Shown one piece after another: positions 23,984-30,696 of a stretch of 64,000 nt of DNA (positions are counted from its first letter, which is position 1; every line of letters begins with the position of its first letter). Location: positions 186,001-250,000 of the forward strand of contig JAFEBP010000014.1 of the NCBI GenBank assembly GCA_018242605.1. The letters are read 5' to 3'. Both the position numbers and the translations under genes were made by a program. Origin of the DNA: Planctomycetota bacterium (GTDB taxonomy: Bacteria; Planctomycetota; Phycisphaerae; Phycisphaerales; UBA1924). A model generated the notes under the pieces. It was not told where the DNA came from. It saw nothing but the letters and a program-made list of their open reading frames with translations, and made no database searches.

Positions 23984-25669
23984 ATGCCCCCGTTTTACAT
24001 CACAACGCCCATCTACTACGTCAACGACAAGCCCCACATCGGCCACTGCTACAGCACCACCGTCGCCGACGCCATCGCCCGCTTCGAGCGCCTCCGCCGC
24101 GGCGACCCCGCCTCCGTCTTCTTCTTGACCGGCACCGATGAGCACGCCGACAAGGTCGTCACCTCCGCCGCCGAGCACGACCACACGCCCCAGTCCTGGG
24201 CCGACCGCAACGCCGAGGAGTTCAAGAAGGCCTTCGCCTTCATGGGCGTTTCCAACGACGACTTCATCCGCACCACCGAGCCCCGCCACAAGGACAAGGT
24301 CCCCGTCTACATCAAGCGCCTCATGGACAGCGGCGACATCTACCGCGGCGAGTTCACCGGCTGGTACGACACCTCCGAAGAGGCCTACGTCACCGAGACC
24401 GAGGCCCGCGATCACGACTACAAGAGCAAGGTCAACGGCAAGCCCCTCGTGAAGCGCACCGAGCCCTGCTACTTCTTCCGCCTGGGCAAGTACCAGCAGC
24501 GCCTGCTCGAGCACATCCAGAACAACCCGCGCTTCGTGCAGCCCGACTCGCGCCGCCAGGAAGTCCTGGGCCGCCTCCGCCCCCCCGCGGTCCTCAACGA
24601 TGTCCCCGTCTCGCGCCCCGTCACCGCCGACCCCGCCACGCAGTGGGGCATCCGCATCCCCGGCGACGACGCCAACCGCGTCTACGTCTGGATCGACGCC
24701 CTCTTCAACTACCTCACCGTCGTCGACAACCCCCAGCGCCGCGCCATGTGGCCCGCGTCGGTCCACCTGATCGGCAAGGACATCCTCTGGTTCCACGCCG
24801 TCATCTGGCCCGCCCTGCTCATGGCCCTGGGTGAGCCCCTCCCCGGCACCATCTTCGGCCACGGCTGGTGGATCAGCGAAGGCCAGAAGATGTCCAAAAC
24901 GCTGGGCAACTTCATCGATCTCGACAAGCTCCGCTCGTACGCGGAGAAGCACGGCCTGGATTCCCTCCGCTGGTACCTGCTCACCCAGGGCCCCCTCAGC
25001 GGGGCCGACGCCGACTTCAGCCACGCCAAGTTCATCGAGGTCTACAACTCAGACCTCGCCAACGGCATCGGCAACTGCGCCAGCCGCGTCGGCAACATGG
25101 TCGACAAGTACTTCGGCGGCGCCCTGCCCGATCCCCACGGCGTCTACACCTGGATCGAGCCCAACGTCCCCAGCGGCGCATCCAAGGAAGCGATGAAGAC
25201 CGCCATCGGCGTCCCCAACGATTCCGCCGTCCTCCGCTCCGGCACCTGCCTGGTCGTCACCCCCTGGGCCGACGAGATCAAGGCCAACGTCGACAAGGCC
25301 CTCGCCGCGCTCGACGCCCACGAGGTCGGCACCGCGCTCCTCCAAGGCATCGAGATCGTCCGCAAGGTCGACGGCTTCATCAATCTCACCCGCCCCTTCA
25401 GCATCGCCAAGACCATGGCTACGAACCCCGACGCCGCCAAGGAACTCGGCGCCATCCTCTATTGCTGCGCCGAGGCCGTCCGCATCGCCAGCATCCTCCT
25501 CTCCCCGGCGCTCACCGGCAAGATGCCCGCGCTCTGGACCCTGTGGGGATGCACGCCCCCGCCCAACGCCACGCTCGCCTCGCTCTGCGAGTTCGCCGGC
25601 CCGCACGCCCTCAAGCCCGGCCAGCGCATAGGCAAGGGCGAGATCATGTTCATGCGTGCCGAGGCCTAG
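23984..25669 (+). CDS. metG: Methionyl-tRNA synthetase
   Basis: 561 residues. The class I signatures are clear: PHIGH at 17-21 and KMSKT at 302-306, with ATP and Met pocket segments (YITTPIYYVND, VYVWIDALFNYL). It charges tRNA-Met. In place of the zinc-knuckle cysteines of E. coli-type enzymes it has GWYDTSEEAYVTE, so it is the Zn-free, short-connective-peptide type. The C-terminal EMAP/Arc1p-like tRNA-binding domain of many bacterial enzymes is absent. The chain ends with a short GQRIGKGEIMFMRAEA strand. An extra segment (about 385-425) interrupts the anticodon-binding region. nadB begins 42 bases downstream. Confidence 0.95.
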   Translation: MPPFYITTPIYYVNDKPHIGHCYSTTVADAIARFERLRRGDPASVFFLTGTDEHADKVVTSAAEHDHTPQSWADRNAEEFKKAFAFMGVSNDDFIRTTEPRHKDKVPVYIKRLMDSGDIYRGEFTGWYDTSEEAYVTETEARDHDYKSKVNGKPLVKRTEPCYFFRLGKYQQRLLEHIQNNPRFVQPDSRRQEVLGRLRPPAVLNDVPVSRPVTADPATQWGIRIPGDDANRVYVWIDALFNYLTVVDNPQRRAMWPASVHLIGKDILWFHAVIWPALLMALGEPLPGTIFGHGWWISEGQKMSKTLGNFIDLDKLRSYAEKHGLDSLRWYLLTQGPLSGADADFSHAKFIEVYNSDLANGIGNCASRVGNMVDKYFGGALPDPHGVYTWIEPNVPSGASKEAMKTAIGVPNDSAVLRSGTCLVVTPWADEIKANVDKALAALDAHEVGTALLQGIEIVRKVDGFINLTRPFSIAKTMATNPDAAKELGAILYCCAEAVRIASILLSPALTGKMPALWTLWGCTPPPNATLASLCEFAGPHALKPGQRIGKGEIMFMRAEA

Positions 25670-25711
25670 AACACGGATCATCCATCCGCCCGGGGTCATA
25701 CCGTTGCCCCG

Positions 25712-27397
25712 ATGGATGGCATGTTCGATCAACGCCGCTACCTGATCCCCTTCCGCTCCTCTCTTCTCCCCCAGATCTTCACCGACACCCTCGTGATCGG
25801 CGCAGGCGTGGCGGGTCTGCGCGCCGCCATCGCCGCCGCGGCCCACGGCGAGTGCATCGTCCTGAGCAAGGGCGACCTCAAGACCACCAACACCTCCTGG
25901 GCCCAGGGCGGCGTCGCCGCCGTCACCGACCCCGCCGACACCACCGAGTCCCACATCAAGGACACCATCGTCGCCGGCGCCGGCCTCTGCGACGCTCCCG
26001 CCGTCCGCACCGTCGTCGAGCAGGGCCCCGCCCGCGTCCGCGAGATCATCGAGTGGGGCATGCGCCCCGACCGCGACCCCGCCGGCAAGATCGCCCTGGG
26101 CCGCGAGGGCGGTCACAACGCCCACCGCATCATCCACGCCAACGGCGACGCCACCGGCGCCGAACTCCAGCGCTGCCTGGTCGAGAAAGTCCGCGGCATC
26201 CCCGCCGTCCGCATCTTCGAGAAGTGCTTCGCCCTGGACCTCATCACCCCCAGCGAAGAACCCGGCGCGCCCGTCATGGGCGCGATCACCCACCACCCCA
26301 AGTACGGCCTGCAGATGATCTGGGCCAAGGCCACCATCCTCGCCAGCGGCGGCGCGGGCGTGCTCTACCGCGAGACCACCAACCCGCCCATCGCCACCGC
26401 CGACGGTCTCGCCATGGCCTACCGCGCCGGCGCCACGCTCGCCGACATGGCCTTCGTCCAGTTCCATCCCACCACGCTCTACCTCGCCGGCGCTTCGCGC
26501 AGCCTCATCACCGAGGCCATCCGCGGCGCGGGCGCGCACCTGCTCGACAACTCCGGCCACCGCTTCATGGTCGATGTCCACCCGCTCGCCGAGCTCGCCC
26601 CCCGCGACATCGTCAGCCACGCCATCGTCCGCCAGATCGCCAAGCAGGGCGGCGCCCACGTCTGGCTCGACTGCCGCCACATCGCCTCCTTCGGCACGCG
26701 CTTCCCCGGCATCGCCGCCCTCCTCAAGCGCTTCGACCTTGACCCAGCCCTGGACCTCATCCCCGTCCACCCCGCCGCGCACTACATGGTCGGCGGCGTC
26801 CGCACCGACGCCTCCACCCGCAGCGATGTCCCGGGCCTCTACGTCGTCGGCGAGGCCGCCGCCACCGGCCTGCACGGGGCCAACCGCCTCGCCAGCAACT
26901 CCCTGCTCGAGGGCCTGGTCTTCGGCGAGATCGCCGGCCGCGTCTGCGCCGAGATGAAGCAGCCCGCCGGCGGCACCAACGGCGGCAAGCCCGCCGGATG
27001 GGGCGGCGCGGGCCGCGCCGCTCCCGTCCCCGTCGTCAGCGACATCCGCCCCAGCGACCGCGGCGAGCTCGACCTCAACGACGTCCGCTCCTCGCTCCGC
27101 TCCTCCATGTGGCGCAACGTCGGCATGGAACGCACCGGCGCCAAGTTGGAAGGCGTCATCGACATGATCGACTTCTGGGCCCGCTACACCCTCGACAAGA
27201 TCTTCGACGATCCCAACGGCTGGGAGACCCAGAACATGCTCCTCTGCGGCGCCATCATCGCCAAGAGCGCGCTCTGGCGCACCGAGTCCCGCGGCTGCCA
27301 TTTCCGCACCGATTTCCCCGAGCCGCGCGAAGACTTCCGCGTCCACGATCTCTGGCGCCGCGGCCGCGTCGCGCCCCTCTCCGCCCCGACCGAGTAA
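25712..27397 (+). CDS. nadB: L-aspartate oxidase
   Basis: 561 residues. FAD-binding TLVIGAGVAGLRAAIAAA near the N-terminus, then STEP-like TTNTSWAQGGVAA. Active-site and FAD segments include MAYRAGATLADMAFVQFHPT, HYMVGGVRTD and GLHGANRLASNSLLEGLVFG. It oxidises L-aspartate to iminoaspartate, the first step of de novo NAD synthesis; nadA and nadC are not in the window. The C-terminal helical domain follows a Gly/Pro-rich insertion (GGTNGGKPAGWGGAGR) not typical of the family. It lies 42 bases after metG and 11 bases before a small membrane protein gene, probably one operon. Confidence 0.94.
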   Translation: MDGMFDQRRYLIPFRSSLLPQIFTDTLVIGAGVAGLRAAIAAAAHGECIVLSKGDLKTTNTSWAQGGVAAVTDPADTTESHIKDTIVAGAGLCDAPAVRTVVEQGPARVREIIEWGMRPDRDPAGKIALGREGGHNAHRIIHANGDATGAELQRCLVEKVRGIPAVRIFEKCFALDLITPSEEPGAPVMGAITHHPKYGLQMIWAKATILASGGAGVLYRETTNPPIATADGLAMAYRAGATLADMAFVQFHPTTLYLAGASRSLITEAIRGAGAHLLDNSGHRFMVDVHPLAELAPRDIVSHAIVRQIAKQGGAHVWLDCRHIASFGTRFPGIAALLKRFDLDPALDLIPVHPAAHYMVGGVRTDASTRSDVPGLYVVGEAAATGLHGANRLASNSLLEGLVFGEIAGRVCAEMKQPAGGTNGGKPAGWGGAGRAAPVPVVSDIRPSDRGELDLNDVRSSLRSSMWRNVGMERTGAKLEGVIDMIDFWARYTLDKIFDDPNGWETQNMLLCGAIIAKSALWRTESRGCHFRTDFPEPREDFRVHDLWRRGRVAPLSAPTE

Positions 27398-27408
27398 GGA
27401 GTCTCCCC

Positions 27409-27684
27409 ATGCCCTGCCTGGTCGCACTCATCGCGTACTTCACGCCCCGCCTCGTGATGATCCTCATGTGGCTCTTCGGCGACTACCTCGGCAGCGCGTA
27501 CCAGACCCGCATCTGGCCCATCCTGGGCTTCTTCTTCATGCCCTACACCACCCTCGCGTACGCCTGGGCCAAGCACAGCGGCGGGCTCACCGGCTTCCCG
27601 CTCGTCATCTTCATCATCGCCGTCCTGCTCGATCTCGCCGCCCACGGCGGGGGCGCCCGCTCGTACCGCAACCGCCGCCGCTGA
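27409..27684 (+). CDS. Small membrane protein, unknown
   Basis: 91 residues from the ATG at 27409, with AAGGAG seven bases upstream. Three hydrophobic stretches (about 5-27, 33-52, 62-80) and a basic tail (RSYRNRRR) are visible. The sequence ILGFFFMPYTTLAYAWA is reminiscent of short integral membrane proteins of unknown function widespread in bacteria. It begins 11 bases after nadB, so it is probably translated from the metG-nadB transcript. No functional link is evident. Confidence 0.75.
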   Translation: MPCLVALIAYFTPRLVMILMWLFGDYLGSAYQTRIWPILGFFFMPYTTLAYAWAKHSGGLTGFPLVIFIIAVLLDLAAHGGGARSYRNRRR

Positions 27685-27692
27685 CCGCCGCG

Positions 27693-29060
27693 TTACTCCT
27701 TGGAGATCGGCAGCACGTCCGACGCCTTGCCGCTCGCCCACTGCCGGAACCGCGGCCAGAACAACTCGCGCAGCAGGATCTTGATGCACGCCGCCGTCGG
27801 GATCGCGATCAGCAGCCCGTAGAACCCCGCCAGGCTCCCACCCGCGATCGACGCGAACAGGATCGTCGGCGTATCCATATTCGTCGTCTTGCCCTGCACC
27901 CGCGGCGTCAAAACGTAATCATCCAGCACCTGCGCGATCGCCGTCACCCCCAGCGGTGAGCCCACGATCCACCACCAGTGCGACCGGAACCCGTCCCCGG
28001 GGTCCAGCCACGACAGCAGCATCGCCACCGGCAGCATCACGCCCGCCGCGTACGGGATCAGCGTCAGCATCCCCGTGATCGGCCCCACGATGAACGCCGC
28101 GGGCACGCCGATGAACCAGAACCCCAGCGTGTACACCACGATCAGCACGCTGCAGATGATCAGCCGCCCGCGGATGAATCCCGAGATCACCGCGTCCATC
28201 TGCCGCACCAGGTCCAGCACCTGCCCCTTCTTCTGCTCCGGCAGCAGGCTCTGCCAGAAGACCAGCACCTTGCCGTACCCCGTGCTGAAGAAGAAGAAAA
28301 AGAACGCCGTCAGGAAGACCCCGAACAGCAGCCCGCCCAGCGAGCCGATCGTCGCGAGCACCGCCCCGAACGCGCCGCCGCCCGCCTGCACCAGGTTGCG
28401 CCCGATCGCGCTGGCGTTCTGCGTCAGCCACGCCCGCGACCACTCCAGAATTCTGAACAGGTCCGACGGTTCCTCCGCGCCCGGCATCACGTCCGCCTCG
28501 GGAGTGCCTTCAGCCGCCGGCGCCGCGGGCGGTTCGAGCGCTGCATCTTCCTTCGTCCGCGGCGGCCCCTGCACGTCGCCCTCGTGCTCGGCCTTGGCCT
28601 TGGCCCGCGCCTTGACCAGAAAATCCCGGATGCTCGCCCACGATGTGCCCTTGTCCGCCACGCGCTGGTGCAGCACGCTGTCATCGGGCTTGCGGACGCT
28701 GCGCGACACCAGGTCCACGTTGTCCGCGATCGACTGCACGAGCTTCACGCCCTGCACCACCGAATAGCCCAGCCCCATCGCCGCGGGAGCGCCCACCAGG
28801 ATGAGCGCCAGCACGATGATGCTCGCCGCGACGCGGGCCCGCCCTACGCGCCCGCCCTGGGTCATCCGCGCCACCAGCGGCTCGAACAGGTACGCCAGCA
28901 GCAGCGCCAGCAGGATCGGCACCGTCACGATGCTGAGTTTGTACCCCAGCCACACCAGCCCCACGCCGCCCGCCACCACCAGCGCATCGCGCACCGGCTG
29001 GATCTGCCACAGGTGCAGGTTCCGCCAGTTGGTCTCGGTGTTGGTTGGTTTGCCGGCCAT
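27693..29060 (-). CDS. AI-2E family transporter (PerM/TqsA-like)
   Basis: 455 residues. N-terminal pair of helices with VTVPILLALLLAYLFEPLVARM, typical of the AI-2E (PF01594) family. A long soluble loop (about 125-205, Lys/Ala/Glu-rich, family-typical in position but enriched in low complexity) follows. Then come five or six helices with the conserved VPAAFIVGPITGMLTLIPYAAGVM and DDYVLTPRVQGKTTNMDTPTILFAS-like region. Members export signalling molecules or act as ion:proton antiporters; the substrate here is unknown. It is convergent with the nadB operon, nine bases apart. Confidence 0.9.
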   Translation of the reverse strand: MAGKPTNTETNWRNLHLWQIQPVRDALVVAGGVGLVWLGYKLSIVTVPILLALLLAYLFEPLVARMTQGGRVGRARVAASIIVLALILVGAPAAMGLGYSVVQGVKLVQSIADNVDLVSRSVRKPDDSVLHQRVADKGTSWASIRDFLVKARAKAKAEHEGDVQGPPRTKEDAALEPPAAPAAEGTPEADVMPGAEEPSDLFRILEWSRAWLTQNASAIGRNLVQAGGGAFGAVLATIGSLGGLLFGVFLTAFFFFFFSTGYGKVLVFWQSLLPEQKKGQVLDLVRQMDAVISGFIRGRLIICSVLIVVYTLGFWFIGVPAAFIVGPITGMLTLIPYAAGVMLPVAMLLSWLDPGDGFRSHWWWIVGSPLGVTAIAQVLDDYVLTPRVQGKTTNMDTPTILFASIAGGSLAGFYGLLIAIPTAACIKILLRELFWPRFRQWASGKASDVLPISKE

Positions 29061-29140
29061 CGCGTGAACTCGTGAACCACTTGAACGAATGATCTAGTCG
29101 TAGGCTCCTCCCGCCGCCCGTGTTCGCTGCTTCTCCCCGT

Positions 29141-29527
29141 TCATGCCGCCGCCATCATCTTGCCCAGCGCGGTCCGCGACACCAGCCACAGCGTGCCGCA
29201 CCCCGCCAGCACGCCCAGCACGTTGGCGCTGTAGTCGTCCCACCCCGCGTGCCGGTGCACGAACTCAAACGCCTGCGTGCCTTCATCAAACGCCGCGTAC
29301 AGCGCCGCCGCGATCCCCGTCCGCACGATGTTGCGCGCCGAAAACACCGGGCCGAAGAACCCGCACAACCCCGCCAGCACGGTCCAGAGCCCGAAGACGC
29401 ACATGTGCACGAAGATGTCCGTCCGCGGCACCGGATTGGGCACCTGCAGGTTCGGCCAGTGCGTCAGCGTGAAGATCAACGCCACGTACGGCCAGAAGCA
29501 CCGCCGCGCCAGCGTCGCGTACTTCAC
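29141..29527 (-). CDS. VanZ-like membrane protein
   Basis: 128 residues from a GTG at 29527, which overlaps the stop of the ParA gene as GTGA. GGAG lies seven bases upstream inside the ParA gene, supporting translational coupling. An ATG at 29677 in the same frame opens inside the ParA coding region and gives a His/Pro-rich artefact. Four hydrophobic segments are present. The VanZ hallmark is present: FDEGTQAF, then HAGWDDYSANVLG (D-E-x-x-Q followed by W-x-D-x-x-A-N-x-x-G). The family is linked to glycopeptide resistance in some bacteria, but its biochemical role is unclear. Confidence 0.8.
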   Translation of the reverse strand: MKYATLARRCFWPYVALIFTLTHWPNLQVPNPVPRTDIFVHMCVFGLWTVLAGLCGFFGPVFSARNIVRTGIAAALYAAFDEGTQAFEFVHRHAGWDDYSANVLGVLAGCGTLWLVSRTALGKMMAAA

Positions 29528-30474
29528 GACACCGCTCCAACACCGCTCGCCGCGGGAGTCACTACCACCGTGGGGGTGGGCGTGGGTGCGGGCGCGGGCG
29601 CGGGGGTGGGGGTGGCAGTGGGGGTGGGTGTGGGGGTCACGGCCGCCACGCCCCGTTTGGCCAGCATCGCGTCCCACTCCGCCAGCAGCCCTGACGCCAG
29701 TTTCGCGTAGTCTTCCGCCCCCGGCGCCTGCGGCGCGTACTCAAAGATCGTCTTGCCGAAGCTCGGGCACTCCGCCAGTTTGATGTTCCGCCGGATCGCC
29801 GGCTTGAGCACCCGCGCGAACTTCCACGGCGATTCCTGCGCCCGCGCCTGCTCAAAGAACGATTCCAGGTCCGCCACCACTTCCTTGGTGTGCGCCGATG
29901 AGGTGTCGTGCATGCACAGCACCACCCCCGTCACGCGGAGCTTGGGGTTCACCGCCGCCGTCACCAGGTTCACCGTTTCCAGGAGTTTGCCCACGCCCTG
30001 CAGCGCGAGGAAGTGCGCCTGCATCGGGATGATCACCTCGCGGGCCGCGGTGAGCGCGTTGATCGTCAGCAGCCCCAGCGAGGGCGGGCAGTCGATCAGC
30101 ACGAACTCGAACCGGTCCCCCAGCGACGCGATCGCCTTCTCCATCCGCTTCTGCCGGTCCGGCAGGTTCGCCAGTTCCGTCTCCGCCGCCGCCAGGTCGG
30201 TGGTGCTCGGCAGCACCGCCAGGTTCTTGGAAACCTCTCGGATCGCCTCCGACGCCGGCACCCCGTCGTCGATCAGCACGTCGTAGATCGTCCGCTCCAG
30301 CGTCGCCCCATCCACCCCCAGGTGCAGCGAGGCGTGCGCCTGCGGATCAAGATCGATCACCAGCGTCGGCCGCCCCGCGCGCGCCAGCCCCGCGGCGAGA
30401 TTCACCGTGGTCGTCGTCTTGCCCACCCCGCCCTTCTGGTTCATCAGGGCGATCGTGCGCACAGGTCTTTTCAT
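29524..30474 (-). CDS. ParA/MinD-family ATPase (orphan)
   Basis: 316 residues from the ATG at 30474, with GGAG six bases upstream; the ATG at 30489 has no RBS. Deviant Walker A KGGVGKTTTTVNLAAGLA begins at residue 14, with signature Lys. Then LVIDLDPQAHASLHLG (Walker A'), FVLIDCPPSLG (Walker B) and VIIPMQAHFLALQGVGKLL follow, as in chromosomal Soj/ParA. The last 45 residues are a Pro/Thr/Ala tail (TPTPTPTATPTPAPAPAP) encoded by a G/T-rich microsatellite. No parB gene or parS site (palindromic TGTTTCACGTGAAACA) was seen. It sits exactly at the strand-composition switch and is coupled to a VanZ-like gene. Confidence 0.9.
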   Translation of the reverse strand: MKRPVRTIALMNQKGGVGKTTTTVNLAAGLARAGRPTLVIDLDPQAHASLHLGVDGATLERTIYDVLIDDGVPASEAIREVSKNLAVLPSTTDLAAAETELANLPDRQKRMEKAIASLGDRFEFVLIDCPPSLGLLTINALTAAREVIIPMQAHFLALQGVGKLLETVNLVTAAVNPKLRVTGVVLCMHDTSSAHTKEVVADLESFFEQARAQESPWKFARVLKPAIRRNIKLAECPSFGKTIFEYAPQAPGAEDYAKLASGLLAEWDAMLAKRGVAAVTPTPTPTATPTPAPAPAPTPTPTVVVTPAASGVGAVS

Positions 30475-30532
30475 CGTCGGCTCCGGCATGGGTCAAGGGT
30501 ACGTTGGGTGGGGGTCGGGGGAGGAAGAAGGG

Positions 30533-30588
30533 CCGACGCCCGGTCTGAACGCAGGCTCTGCGCAGTGAAGACCGGGATGGCGCGGAGC
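30533..30588 (-). repeat. 56-base hairpin repeat, copy A
   Basis: In inverted orientation relative to copies B-D. Arms CCCGGTCT and AGACCGGG flank an inner CTGCGCAG palindrome. Flanks GCTCCGC and GGCGTCGG are also shared with copies B-D. Confidence 0.85.
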
Positions 30589-30605
30589 GGGGGCGGGTGA
30601 GGCGG

Positions 30606-30688
30606 GGATTTCAGATTTCAGGATTTGAGATTTCAGAGGGCAGGAGGGGAGAGGCCAGATTCAAGAGTCCAGATTCAAGAGGCTGGAG
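30606..30688 (+). repeat. Degenerate intergenic repeat block, copy 2
   Basis: Order: GGATTTCAGATTTCAGGATT, then GGCAGGAGGGGAGAGG, then (CCAGATTCAAGAGT)n. It is the diverged inverse of the block at 20148-20247. Confidence 0.6.
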
Positions 30689-30696
30689 ATGGGAGA

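Larger units (their letters stand above)
30475..30696. other. Strand-composition switch point; candidate replication origin region
   Basis: At about 30480 the plus strand turns from C-rich to G-rich and stays so to the right end. The 222-base gap holds hairpin repeat copy A and an A/T-richer array of GATTTCAG/GATTCAAG motifs. No DnaA box (TTATCCACA-like) was found here or in the neighbouring gaps at 29061-29140 and 32731-33277. The origin call rests only on skew polarity and the adjacent ParA gene. Confidence 0.4.

Noticed and set aside
25049..27427. 792-codon minus-strand frame opposite metG and nadB
   Set aside because: Low-complexity shadow of two well-recognised enzymes.
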